The translations under genes were made by a program, and so were the position numbers. From Eubacterium sp. (GTDB lineage Bacteria; Bacillota; Clostridia; Oscillospirales; Acutalibacteraceae), in the NCBI GenBank assembly GCA_014465955.1, contig JACTVT010000038.1, positions 1 through 22,759 on the forward strand: a stretch of DNA of 22,759 nt, written 5' to 3'. The notes beneath the pieces were generated by a model. That model had not been told where the DNA came from, did no database searches, and saw only the letters and a program-made list of their open reading frames with translations. Positions 1 through 6,743 of this stretch are shown in pieces (positions within the stretch are counted from its first letter, which is position 1; each line of letters begins with the position of its first letter).

Positions 1-22
1 AGGTCAACGCTGACATCTAAAG

Positions 23-55
23 AAACCTTGTACAAATGTACAGGGTTTTCTTTTT
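23..55 (+). terminator. intrinsic terminator of an upstream gene
   Basis: The stem AAACCTTGTAC (23-33) pairs with GTACAGGGTTT (38-48) through 11 bp including one G-U, around an AAAT loop, and is followed by TTTTCTTTTT. It ends a transcript that enters from the left of the window. No gene for it is visible in the first 22 bases. Confidence 0.8.
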
Positions 56-62
56 GCTTTTC

Positions 63-89
63 GGCGGGGTGCCCTCACCCCGCCCTACG
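63..89 (-). repeat. REP-like GTAG hairpin, element 1
   Basis: Read on the minus strand, CGTAG is followed directly by a perfect 9-bp stem GGCGGGGTG/CACCCCGCC (arms at 63-71 and 76-84 of the + strand) with a 4-nt loop. It belongs to the dispersed GTAG-foot hairpin family of this window. Confidence 0.7.
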
Positions 90-123
90 AAAATGCTCTC
101 GTAACTTTTTTTATGATTTTGCT

Positions 124-149
124 GGTCGTCGAGGACGCCGACCCCTACG
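124..149 (-). repeat. REP-like GTAG hairpin, element 2 (short form)
   Basis: On the minus strand GTAGGGGTCGG opens a stem GGTCG/CGACC closed at 124-128. Its head (GGTCGTCGAGG) and tail (CGACCCCTAC) are the same as those of the 88-bp elements at 3475 and 6604, so this looks like an internally deleted version of them. Confidence 0.7.
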
Positions 150-193
150 ATGTTGCATTTGTATTACATAATATTATGAAATTAAAATTTTTG

Positions 194-222
194 TTGACAA
201 AATTGTTTCTATATGATAATAT
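194..222 (+). promoter_or_regulatory. promoter of the 5S-like leader and small-enzyme operon
   Basis: A consensus -35 TTGACA lies at 194-199. With a 17-nt spacer the -10 would be TAATAT (217-222); with 15 nt it would be GATAAT (215-220). Transcription would start near 229, just ahead of the 5S-like sequence. The exact -10 is uncertain. Confidence 0.65.
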
Positions 223-231
223 GTAAAAACA

Positions 232-323
<92 letters not shown>

Positions 324-336
324 AAGGAGTGATGCT

Positions 337-993
337 ATGATTGATGTTAATTTGTTTTTAGAAAAATTTTTACCCCTGCTGAAAGTAACTTTTGGAGAAC
401 GTCTGTGGTTTGTAGGTTTGCAGGGAAGTTATGCACGTGGCGAGGCGACCGAAAACAGTGATATTGACATTGTTGTTATTCTTGATGAATTAACCGCTGA
501 AAATATTACTGCTTATGGTAAATTGGCCGAAATGCTGCCTGAAAAAGATTTATTGTGTGGATTTCTTTCGGGCAAGGCTGAATTGCTCAGTTGGGACACT
601 GCGGAACTTTTTCAGTTTTATTATGATACAAAGCCGATAATCGGCAGTCTTGATGATTTATTATTTCTGATTGACGATAATTCTATTGACAGAGCAATTA
701 AGACTGGCACCTGCACGATTTATCATTCGTGCGTTCATAATATGTTATATGAAAAATCATATGACATTTTGAAAAGTTTATATAAATCCGCAGTATTTGT
801 TATTCAGGCTGTTTATTTCAGGCAGACAGGGAATTATATTTCGCATATTGCTGATTTAATGCAGGCAGTTGATAAAGAAGAATGTGATATTCTGAATACT
901 TTTGTAAACATAAAAAACGGCATTGAGTTTAATTTTGAAGAAAAATCCGAACGGCTTTTTAAGTGGTCAGGTAGATTGATTAAAGAAGATTGA
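337..993 (+). CDS. nucleotidyltransferase domain protein (MNT/KNTase-like)
   Basis: This 218-aa protein carries the polymerase beta-type nucleotidyltransferase signature GSYARGEATENSDIDIVV about 28 residues from its start. It has the Gly-Ser, the Arg-Gly, and the paired acidic residues of the Asp-x-Asp motif that hold the metal. The rest is helical and resembles the HEPN-like C-terminal part of stand-alone MNT or aminoglycoside-type nucleotidyltransferases. The start at 337 is chosen because AAGGAG lies at 324-329; an in-frame start at 232 would translate the 5S-like leader and the terminator, so it is rejected. It is the first gene of a tight + strand run. Substrate unknown: an antibiotic, a small metabolite, RNA or a protein are all possible. 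Confidence 0.85.
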   Translation: MIDVNLFLEKFLPLLKVTFGERLWFVGLQGSYARGEATENSDIDIVVILDELTAENITAYGKLAEMLPEKDLLCGFLSGKAELLSWDTAELFQFYYDTKPIIGSLDDLLFLIDDNSIDRAIKTGTCTIYHSCVHNMLYEKSYDILKSLYKSAVFVIQAVYFRQTGNYISHIADLMQAVDKEECDILNTFVNIKNGIEFNFEEKSERLFKWSGRLIKED

Positions 994-1004
994 GGGGTAA
1001 TTTT

Positions 1005-1520
1005 ATGAGTGAATTATGGGATATTTATGATGAAAACAGAAAGCCTACAGGCAAAACGATTTTGAGAAGTGATTTTTTTGACCGCAATAATTGCGATTAT
1101 CCTGATGAATATCATATAGCGGCGCATATCTGGATAAAAAACAGTGAGGGGAAATGGCTTATTTCCAAAAGAACCCCGAATAAGAATTATCCGCTTTTGT
1201 GGGAATGCACGGGCGGTTCGGTTGTTGCAGGCGAGGACAGTCTTTCAGGTGCATTGAGAGAGGTTAAGGAAGAACTTGGTATTGAACTTGATGTCAGCAA
1301 AGGTTATCTTTATAAATCCATAAAAAGAGAGATTTATAATGATTTCTGTGATGTCTGGTTGTTTGAATGTGATTGTGACATTAACGATGTTGTGCTTCAG
1401 GAGGGTGAAACCTGCGATGCGATGTGGGCTTCAGGCGACAAAATTTTGGAGATGATTCAGTCGCGTGAATTTATACCGATTGATAATATGGAGTATGTTC
1501 CTGATTTATTAAGAGAATGA
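1005..1520 (+). CDS. Nudix hydrolase (YfcD/IPP isomerase-like subgroup)
   Basis: The 171-aa protein has a complete Nudix box, GX5EX7REVKEELGI, beginning at the Gly of GSVVAGED; the REVKEE glutamates bind the divalent metal. The N-terminus (ELWDIYDENRKPTG) is typical of the Nudix subgroup related to YfcD and isopentenyl-diphosphate isomerase, which acts on nucleoside or prenyl diphosphates; the substrate cannot be read from sequence. The start at 1005 is preferred over the TTG at 990 because GAGGGGT at 992-998 serves it. It follows the nucleotidyltransferase by 11 nt and precedes the next gene by 7 nt, so the genes are almost certainly co-transcribed. Confidence 0.88.
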   Translation: MSELWDIYDENRKPTGKTILRSDFFDRNNCDYPDEYHIAAHIWIKNSEGKWLISKRTPNKNYPLLWECTGGSVVAGEDSLSGALREVKEELGIELDVSKGYLYKSIKREIYNDFCDVWLFECDCDINDVVLQEGETCDAMWASGDKILEMIQSREFIPIDNMEYVPDLLRE

Positions 1521-1527
1521 GGATATT

Positions 1528-2301
1528 ATGAATTATAGAATTATTACTTATGAAGAAAAATACCGTGATGATTTAATATTTATGGTACTTGAGGCGAAAA
1601 ATGCGCTTGGCAAAGTTCCGTCAATTAATCCTGATTTGCTTAGCATTCAGCAAACTTATTTTGACAAGGGCGATATGTTCTGGCTTGCAGTAGATGAAAA
1701 CGACAGGGTAATCGGCAGTATTGGGTACAGTTCGATTGAAAACAGCAATGACGTGTGGCTCCACAGGCTGTATATCAAATGCGATTTAAAAAGACAGGGG
1801 CTCGGCTCTGCACTTTTGAAGTTTGCCGAAGATTATCTCATTTCAATCGGCAAAGAAACGGTGCACGTTCATCTCGGTGATGAAAAATTCTTTGAGTCAA
1901 AGCAATTTTATCCGAAGCACGGTTATGAGTATTACGCACCTCGATATATGAAAAAGAGATTAATACCTGATTATTCTGAGATCATAGGGAAATGTGTAAA
2001 AGGAGTTATTGACAGACCGATTGGCAGGCGACACCCTGATTATCCGGATATTGTGTATACAGTCAATTATGGCTGTATACCTGAAATTATGGGCGGCGAC
2101 GGTGAACCGCAGGATGTTTATTTGCTTGGCGTCATCGTTCCCGTAAACCGTTTTCAGGGTAAAGTTATTGCGGTTTATCATCGTTTTGACGATAATGAGG
2201 ATAAGTGGATTGTTGCAGATAATAATGACTTTACCGATAATGAAATTCTGAATGCAATAAATTTTCAGGAAAAATATTTTAAAGGAAGATTATACAGATA
2301 G
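1528..2301 (+). CDS. GNAT acetyltransferase fused to an inorganic pyrophosphatase-like domain
   Basis: The first ~145 of 257 residues form a GNAT fold, with a motif A segment LHRLYIKCDLKRQGLGSALL whose RQGLGS loop would bind acetyl-CoA. Residues ~155-257 are a separate domain resembling small clostridial family I-type inorganic pyrophosphatases: IDRPIGRRHP, then VNYGCIPE, then GGDGEPQDVYLLG, which matches the acidic D-x-(D/E)-P-x-D metal-binding signature. Such short pyrophosphatase-like proteins usually stand alone, so the fusion is notable. A plausible ribosome site GAGGAT precedes the ATG. The acyl acceptor is unknown, and whether the second domain hydrolyses pyrophosphate is an inference from similarity. 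Confidence 0.85.
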   Translation: MNYRIITYEEKYRDDLIFMVLEAKNALGKVPSINPDLLSIQQTYFDKGDMFWLAVDENDRVIGSIGYSSIENSNDVWLHRLYIKCDLKRQGLGSALLKFAEDYLISIGKETVHVHLGDEKFFESKQFYPKHGYEYYAPRYMKKRLIPDYSEIIGKCVKGVIDRPIGRRHPDYPDIVYTVNYGCIPEIMGGDGEPQDVYLLGVIVPVNRFQGKVIAVYHRFDDNEDKWIVADNNDFTDNEILNAINFQEKYFKGRLYR

Positions 2302-2313
2302 AAAGAGGCAGAT

Positions 2314-2835
2314 ATGAAAATTGTTATTATGGGTTACAGCGGTGCAGGAAAATCGACCCTTGCCAGGTGGTTTGCAGATTATTACGGCATACCGTGCCTT
2401 TATCTTGACCGTGTTAATTTTAAAGAAAACTGGCAGATGCGGAACAGGGAAGAGGGCAGGCAGATGGTTGCCGACTTTATGAAGCAGGACAGTTGGGTGA
2501 TTGACGGCAATTACAGTGAATTTCATCAGGCTGAGCGGATTGATAATGCTGATTTGGTGGTTATTCTGCAGTATTCACGTATTGCCTGCATTAAGGGTGT
2601 GTTCGGTCGCTATTTTACCTACAGAGGTAAAACACGTGAAAGTATTGCTGACGGCTGTGCCGAAAAAATTGACCCCGAATTCTTTTGGTGGGTTATACAC
2701 AAGCAGTATTCAAAAGAGAAAAAAGATAAGTTCAGATCAATTAAAAGTAAATATCCCGAGAAAACACATATTATAAAATCACGCAGGGAATTGAATGCAT
2801 TTTTAGAAAATGTTATAATAACCTCACGCCGTTAG
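2314..2835 (+). CDS. P-loop kinase, FlaR/adenylate kinase-like ('topology modulation' family)
   Basis: This 173-aa protein begins with a beta strand and Walker A loop, MGYSGAGKST (residues 6-15), followed by the LYLD-R-NF and W-x-x-R pattern of the small P-loop kinase family often annotated as DNA topology modulation protein FlaR or adenylate kinase-like. A second acidic strand (NADLVVIL) is in the expected place. These proteins phosphorylate small molecules or nucleotides, but the true substrate is not known. The gene starts 12 nt after the GNAT fusion with GAAAGAGG as ribosome site. The stop codon lies inside a hairpin (2828-2857) that is not followed by a T-run. Confidence 0.82.
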   Translation: MKIVIMGYSGAGKSTLARWFADYYGIPCLYLDRVNFKENWQMRNREEGRQMVADFMKQDSWVIDGNYSEFHQAERIDNADLVVILQYSRIACIKGVFGRYFTYRGKTRESIADGCAEKIDPEFFWWVIHKQYSKEKKDKFRSIKSKYPEKTHIIKSRRELNAFLENVIITSRR

Positions 2836-2857
2836 CAAAATCAAAGATTTTGACGGC
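2828..2857 (+). repeat. hairpin overlapping the kinase stop codon
   Basis: GCCGT pairs with ACGGC and CAAAATC pairs with GATTTTG around an AAA loop, with a small TAG/none bulge. There is no T-run after it, so it is more likely an mRNA-stabilising or processing hairpin between the kinase and the next GNAT gene than a terminator. Confidence 0.5.
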
Positions 2858-2906
2858 TGAGAGAACATTGAATCATAAAATAAAATAATTCGGGGGTGAT
2901 TTTACT

Positions 2907-3464
2907 ATGCAGATTGAAATCAGAAAAATGAGAGCACAGGACAGGCAGGCGGTTGAGCACATATGCCTTGCGACGGCGTCGGCAGTGTTGAATTCTACGG
3001 CAAAAATGCGTGAATACACGCTGCTTATGTATAACAGATATTATACGAGAATGGTGACGGATAGTTTTGTTGCCGTAAATTCCGATGACGAGCCGATTGG
3101 CTACATACTTTGCGCCCCCGATTATGAGCGTTACAGAAAAAGTTTTTATGAAAATGAGTTGAAAAGTATCAGAAAACTTGGAATGATGAAATATTTTTCT
3201 GCCAAAAGCGAAGTTTTGTCAATGAAAAAGCGGGCGGAGGATTATCCTGCGCATCTGCATATTGATATTCTGCCCGAGTATCAGCATATGGGAATCGGCG
3301 GAAAACTGATGCAGGCTTTGCTGACTAATTTAAAAAATGAAGGTGCTAAAGGCGTTATGCTGACGGTTTCGGCAACCAACAAGAATGGAATTGCATTTTA
3401 TGAAAAATGCGGATTTACGGCAGTTTCGCACGGCGCAGGCATCGTTTTTGTGATGAAACTATGA
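2907..3464 (+). CDS. GNAT family N-acetyltransferase
   Basis: The 185-aa protein has the GNAT layout: an N-terminal IRKMRAQDRQAVEHIC segment, a central insert of about 40 residues rich in charged amino acids, then motif A, LHIDILPEYQHMGIGGKLM, with the QHMGIGG pyrophosphate-binding loop. It ends with NKNGIAFYEKCGF, the usual motif B. It would transfer an acetyl group from acetyl-CoA to an unknown amine. GGGGGTG at 2892-2898 precedes the start. It lies 71 nt after the kinase gene, probably still in the same transcript because no terminator or clear promoter lies between them. Confidence 0.87.
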   Translation: MQIEIRKMRAQDRQAVEHICLATASAVLNSTAKMREYTLLMYNRYYTRMVTDSFVAVNSDDEPIGYILCAPDYERYRKSFYENELKSIRKLGMMKYFSAKSEVLSMKKRAEDYPAHLHIDILPEYQHMGIGGKLMQALLTNLKNEGAKGVMLTVSATNKNGIAFYEKCGFTAVSHGAGIVFVMKL

Positions 3465-3474
3465 AAATATTTGC

Positions 3475-3562
3475 GGGTCGTCGAGGGTGCGGGTGTCCGG
3501 TGGACACCTCTGCGAAGCAGAAGCACCGACCGAGCCAACAGGTGAGACCACCGACCCCTACA
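3475..3562 (-). repeat. 88-bp REP-like element 3, inverted copy of 6604-6691
   Basis: It matches the reverse complement of 6604-6691 at 87 of 88 positions; the only difference is ACC versus GCC near 3550. On the minus strand it begins TGTAGGGGTCGG and ends CGACGACCC. Inside are nested palindromes such as GTGTCC-GGTGGACAC and CTGCGAAGCAG. Confidence 0.85.
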
Positions 3563-3571
3563 TAATAATAC

Positions 3572-3598
3572 CGTAGGGGCGGATATTATCCCGCCCGT
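3572..3598 (+). repeat. REP-like GTAG hairpin, element 4
   Basis: CGTAG is followed by GGGCGGATA, and the pairing arm TATCC-CGCCC closes the hairpin with one inserted C. It lies tail-to-tail with element 3, only 9 nt away. It is nearly identical to the element at 17920. Confidence 0.75.
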
Positions 3599-3606
3599 TT
3601 GGCATA

Positions 3607-3643
3607 AGAAAAACGGCTTAGGAATTAACCTAAGCCGTTTGTT
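3607..3643 (-). terminator. terminator of gap, shared with the convergent GNAT gene
   Basis: AAACGGCTTAGG (3611-3622) pairs perfectly with CCTAAGCCGTTT (3629-3640) around AATTAA. On the minus strand it is followed by a T-run (the complement of 3607-3613), right after the gap stop codon. On the plus strand it is followed by TTTGTTGTTGT, so it may work in both directions. Confidence 0.85.
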
Positions 3644-3660
3644 GTTGTATTCAGTTCGGT

Positions 3661-4674
3661 TTAGCCAAGTTCTGAGAAGTACTTGATTGTGCGAACCATC
3701 TGTGATGTGTAACTGTTCTCGTTATCATACCAAGAAACAACCTGAACCTCATAAAGGTCATCACCGAGAGGAAGAACCATTGTCTGAGTAGCATCAAAGA
3801 GTGAGCCGTATCTCATACCAACGATATCTGATGAAACGATTTCGTCTGTGTTGTAGCCGAATGACTCTGTAGCAGCAGCCTTCATAGCAGCGTTGATAGC
3901 ATCAACAGTAACGTCTGCGCCCTTAACAACAGCAGTAAGAATTGTTGTTGAACCTGTTGGTGTAGGAACACGCTGAGCAGAACCGATAAGTTTGCCGTTG
4001 AGTTCAGGAATTACAAGACCGATTGCCTTTGCAGCACCTGTTGAGTTAGGAACGATGTTAACAGCAGCAGCTCTTGAACGACGAAGGTCACCCTTTCTCT
4101 GAGGACCGTCAAGAGTCATCTGATCGCCTGTGTAAGCGTGGATTGTGCACATAATACCGCTCTGGATAGGAGCGAAATCGTTAAGAGCCTTAGCCATAGG
4201 AGCAAGGCAGTTTGTTGTGCAAGATGCTGCTGAAATAACTGTATCTTCAGCAGTAAGTGTTTCGTGGTTAACATTGAAAACGATTGTAGGAAGATCGTTG
4301 CCTGCAGGAGCAGAAATAACAACCTTGCGAGCGCCTGCCTTAACGTGAGCAGATGCCTTGTCCTTTGAAGTGTAGAAACCTGTGCACTCAAGAACAACGT
4401 CTACACCAAGTTCGCCCCAAGGAAGTTCTGAAGCGTCAGCCTTAGCATAAATTTTGATTTCTTTGCCGTCTACGATGATTGAATCATCAGTTGCTGATAC
4501 TGTGTCAGCAAGAGCATATTTGCCCTGTGATGAGTCATACTTAAGAAGGTGAGCAAGCATTTTCGGGCTTGTAAGATCGTTGATAGCAACAACCTCGTAA
4601 CCTTCTGCGCCGAACATCTGGCGGAAAGCAAGACGACCGATACGGCCGAAACCGTTAATAGCAACTTTTACCAT
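3661..4674 (-). CDS. gap: glyceraldehyde-3-phosphate dehydrogenase, type I
   Basis: The 337-aa cytosolic enzyme oxidises and phosphorylates glyceraldehyde 3-phosphate to 1,3-bisphosphoglycerate. The NAD-binding Rossmann start INGFGRIGRLAFR is present, with Asp33 at the end of the second strand (AIND) favouring NAD over NADP. The catalytic Cys152 is in SAASCTTNC, with His179 in CTIHAYTGDQ. Length matches the family, with no truncation. ACCTCC (complement GGAGGT) at 4683-4688 supports the start. It has its own promoter and a strong terminator, so it is monocistronic here; the rest of the glycolytic cluster (pgk, tpi) is not beside it. Confidence 0.97.
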   Translation of the reverse strand: MVKVAINGFGRIGRLAFRQMFGAEGYEVVAINDLTSPKMLAHLLKYDSSQGKYALADTVSATDDSIIVDGKEIKIYAKADASELPWGELGVDVVLECTGFYTSKDKASAHVKAGARKVVISAPAGNDLPTIVFNVNHETLTAEDTVISAASCTTNCLAPMAKALNDFAPIQSGIMCTIHAYTGDQMTLDGPQRKGDLRRSRAAAVNIVPNSTGAAKAIGLVIPELNGKLIGSAQRVPTPTGSTTILTAVVKGADVTVDAINAAMKAAATESFGYNTDEIVSSDIVGMRYGSLFDATQTMVLPLGDDLYEVQVVSWYDNENSYTSQMVRTIKYFSELG

Positions 4675-4722
4675 TGGAAATTACCTCCGAATAAATTAAT
4701 TTAAATAATTGCTTAGCACTTG

Positions 4723-4749
4723 ATTATACAATGCTTTAATTATTTGCAA
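4723..4749 (-). promoter_or_regulatory. gap promoter
   Basis: On the minus strand TTGCAA (4744-4749) and a perfect -10 TATAAT (4723-4728) are separated by 15 nt, slightly short. Transcription would start near 4716, giving a leader of about 40 nt that ends in the strong GGAGGT site. Confidence 0.65.
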
Positions 4750-4805
4750 GTATATTTTATACTTTTTGAGCGTGAATATCAAGAATTTTTTTCCATTTAT
4801 TAAAG

Positions 4806-4824
4806 TTTGTTAATTCTTAACAAA
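4806..4824. promoter_or_regulatory. palindrome upstream of gap, Rex-like
   Basis: TTTGTTAA (4806-4813) and TTAACAAA (4817-4824) form a perfect 8-bp inverted repeat around TTC. It lies ~57 bp upstream of the gap -35. The half-sites match those of the redox regulator Rex in clostridia (TTGTTAA-N4-TTAACAA), but the spacer is one base shorter. It could equally be part of the terminator region of the upstream transporter. Confidence 0.4.
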
Positions 4825-4825
4825 A

Positions 4826-4862
4826 AGGCACGCAAAAGTGTGCCTCTTTATATTTATTTTTT
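4826..4862 (-). terminator. terminator of the GPH transporter
   Basis: AGGCACGC (4826-4833) pairs with GTGTGCCT (4838-4845) around AAAA. On the minus strand the stem is followed by TTTTTG (complement of 4821-4826). On the plus strand it is followed by a T-rich stretch as well. It is about 160 nt downstream of the transporter stop codon, after two REP-like elements. Confidence 0.7.
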
Positions 4863-4910
4863 GAGTGTTTTCGGCGTTTTTTACGTTAATTTATAATGTG
4901 TTTGAAAAAC

Positions 4911-4936
4911 GGGTAGATGTGGGCATCGACCCCTAC
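4911..4936 (-). repeat. REP-like GTAG hairpin, element 5
   Basis: On the minus strand GTAGGGGTCGATG is followed by CCCA and CATCTACCC, giving a GGGT/ACCC plus GATG/CATC stem with single mismatched bases between them. It lies in the 3' untranslated region of the transporter. Confidence 0.65.
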
Positions 4937-4955
4937 AGAGATATAATAACGTTTT

Positions 4956-4984
4956 CGTAGGGGAGAGTCTCTGTTCCCTCCCGT
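4956..4984 (+). repeat. REP-like GTAG element 6 (degenerate)
   Basis: CGTAGGGGAG at the left and CCCTCCCGT at the right match the family ends seen at 6803-6831, but the inner stem is imperfect. It is oriented opposite to element 5, so the two form a tail-to-tail pair. Confidence 0.55.
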
Positions 4985-5007
4985 AAAAATAAGGCAGGCT
5001 GATTTTA

Positions 5008-6378
5008 TTATTTCTCTGCCTTGGTTTTTCTGCGGAGAATGATAACAGGTATCAGCGTGAGAATTGCAACGGCGGCAGATGCCCAGAACATTAAGTTGCC
5101 CGGTGCAGATGTTACAACGCCGTACTCGTTTGTATATGTGATTTCGTTGAAGCGGCATACAAAGTTGCCGATGAACGGACCTATAATCATAGGAATAAGA
5201 ACGTAGAACAGAATTCTGATACCTTGGAATGCGCCTACCTTATCCTCAGGCATAAAGTCACGCACAGATGCGTTCATTGCGATTGAGAAGAGCGCCCAGC
5301 CTGCAAGCGCAGGGACTGCGGCAATAAGAAATACGATAATGCTTTTTGCAAAGCCTGCGGCGAAAAGACCTGCGGCATAAAGAACAACGGAAAACACCAT
5401 AAATTTCTGTTTGCCGAGTTTATCCATAAGCCTGCCCGCAGTGATTACAAGCGTAACTGCAAGAATTACAACTACGACGGCAATTGCGATAATTGCAGGC
5501 GTAAGCGATGCCATAAGCGTGTCAAGGCTGAAATTCATTACGTTGCCGAGATAGATGAAGATGTAAGGGAAAAACACCTGAAACGCAGTTGAAGAAAGGC
5601 AGTTTGCAGAAAGTGCAAGATAAAGTCTTTTGTTTTCCTTAACCACTGATGGGCGGAAACTGTAGATTAAATCGTTCCAGTAGTTTTCGTTTGTTTCGGA
5701 TTTTACCGTGCTGTCCTTAATTGTAAACAGACCGATTATACCGCACAGTGTAACGATTGCGCCGAGCACGATGAAAATTACGTCATAGCCGATTGCGCCC
5801 ACAAAGCCTGCAAGACCCATGACTGCCACGGTAGCACCGATCGGCAGAATTGCGAGCACGCTTTCTACGGTTGCACGGTTTTTTGTGCTTGAAACGTCTG
5901 TAACCCAGGCGTTGAATGCGGCGTCGTTGCCTGTTGAGCCGATGAAGGACATTACGCAGTCCATAACGATAACCATTGCAACGGTTACAGTGAGGATTTT
6001 AACCTCGTCACTTAAATGGAACAGGGCTGCCGTGTTATCTCTTGAAATTGCACCGAAACTTGCGGTTACAATACCCCAGAGTATGTAGCCGATTGAAATA
6101 AACGGCTTACGCTTCCCGATTTTGTCACTCAGTGTGCCCATTAAAAATGTGGCAACTACGGTGAATGCGGCACTGGCGGCAACCATTGTTGAAATGGCGC
6201 TCATTACATCAATAGAACCGTTGACTGCTTCCTGCGAAGCACCGTTGTAAACCGAGTTGTAAAGGAACGTGTTGAAGAACATATTTTCAACCGCCCACGC
6301 AATCTGACCCATAAATCCGAACAGGATTATGTTAAACCAGATGCGGCCGCCCAGTTTACCATCTTTTTGTTTTTTCAT
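5008..6378 (-). CDS. MFS transporter, GPH (glycoside-pentoside-hexuronide) type
   Basis: The 456-aa integral membrane protein shows about 12 hydrophobic segments, with a cytoplasmic loop after segment 2 reading MGTLSDKIGKRKPF, the loop 2-3 motif (G-x-x-SD-x-x-GKR-KPF) of GPH cation:sugar symporters and related sucrose transporters. A second related loop (GRLMDKLGKQKFMVF) is in the middle, as expected for two six-helix halves. It would take up a sugar or glycoside with a cation; the sugar cannot be named. No glycosidase or regulator gene is adjacent, and the neighbour downstream is gap. The start is preceded by GGAAAGGGTG, which is buried in a long leader hairpin. Confidence 0.88.
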   Translation of the reverse strand: MKKQKDGKLGGRIWFNIILFGFMGQIAWAVENMFFNTFLYNSVYNGASQEAVNGSIDVMSAISTMVAASAAFTVVATFLMGTLSDKIGKRKPFISIGYILWGIVTASFGAISRDNTAALFHLSDEVKILTVTVAMVIVMDCVMSFIGSTGNDAAFNAWVTDVSSTKNRATVESVLAILPIGATVAVMGLAGFVGAIGYDVIFIVLGAIVTLCGIIGLFTIKDSTVKSETNENYWNDLIYSFRPSVVKENKRLYLALSANCLSSTAFQVFFPYIFIYLGNVMNFSLDTLMASLTPAIIAIAVVVVILAVTLVITAGRLMDKLGKQKFMVFSVVLYAAGLFAAGFAKSIIVFLIAAVPALAGWALFSIAMNASVRDFMPEDKVGAFQGIRILFYVLIPMIIGPFIGNFVCRFNEITYTNEYGVVTSAPGNLMFWASAAVAILTLIPVIILRRKTKAEK

Positions 6379-6385
6379 AAAAATT

Positions 6386-6452
6386 TACACCCTTTCCGAC
6401 TGCTGATAAGGACTGAAAATCACAATAAATCCTTTAGCAGTCGGATAAGGTG
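6386..6452 (-). promoter_or_regulatory. leader hairpin sequestering the transporter ribosome site
   Basis: Two 17-nt arms, 6388-6404 and 6436-6452, are complementary except for one A-A mismatch and one G-U pair; the innermost nine pairs (CCGACTGCT/AGCAGTCGG) are perfect. An inner AAGGA/TCCTT stem extends it. In the minus-strand mRNA the ribosome site GGAAAGGGTG lies within the 3' arm, so the folded form should block initiation. It matches no riboswitch class I recognise. Confidence 0.65.
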
Positions 6453-6510
6453 TGATGTAAATTCAGCCATCTCAAAATTATGCCATCGGCAAATTTTGAG
6501 GGCATATAAT

Positions 6511-6540
6511 TGATTTTATATGAGTTATCATATAAAATCA
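6511..6540. promoter_or_regulatory. 13-bp palindrome at the transporter transcription start
   Basis: TGATTTTATATGA (6511-6523) and TCATATAAAATCA (6528-6540) are a perfect inverted repeat around GTTA. It starts within a few bases downstream of the predicted transcription start, a typical place for a repressor operator. It could also fold in RNA. Confidence 0.6.
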
Positions 6541-6549
6541 CCCCACAAT

Positions 6550-6578
6550 ATTATGAACGAAAAAGGAGTATTTGTCAA
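6550..6578 (-). promoter_or_regulatory. promoter of the GPH transporter
   Basis: On the minus strand a consensus -35 TTGACA (6573-6578) is followed after 17 nt by CATAAT (6550-6555). Transcription would start near 6543, giving a structured leader of about 165 nt before the ATG at 6378. Confidence 0.8.
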
Positions 6579-6603
6579 TTATGTAACGAATAATTTTTGT
6601 AAT

Positions 6604-6691
6604 TGTAGGGGTCGGCGGTCTCACCTGTTGGCTCGGTCGGTGCTTCTGCTTCGCAGAGGTGTCCACCGGACACCCGCACCCTCGACGACCC
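6604..6691 (+). repeat. 88-bp REP-like element 7, inverted copy of 3475-3562
   Basis: It begins TGTAGGGGTCGG and ends CGACGACCC, and is 87/88 identical to the reverse complement of 3475-3562. Together the two copies flank the gap and transporter genes. The open frames seen through here are products of the palindromes and have no coding support. Confidence 0.85.
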
Positions 6692-6743
6692 GAAATATAA
6701 TCAACCAAACCGAAATTATTCATCATTCATTATTCATTTTATC

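Noticed and set aside
1..177. Open frame running from the left edge
   Set aside because: It passes through a terminator and two GTAG hairpins and has no recognisable protein sequence; the opening is by chance.
3475..6691. A composite transposon formed by the two 88-bp inverted repeats
   Set aside because: No transposase lies between them and no target-site duplication is seen; a copied REP-like element explains them better.
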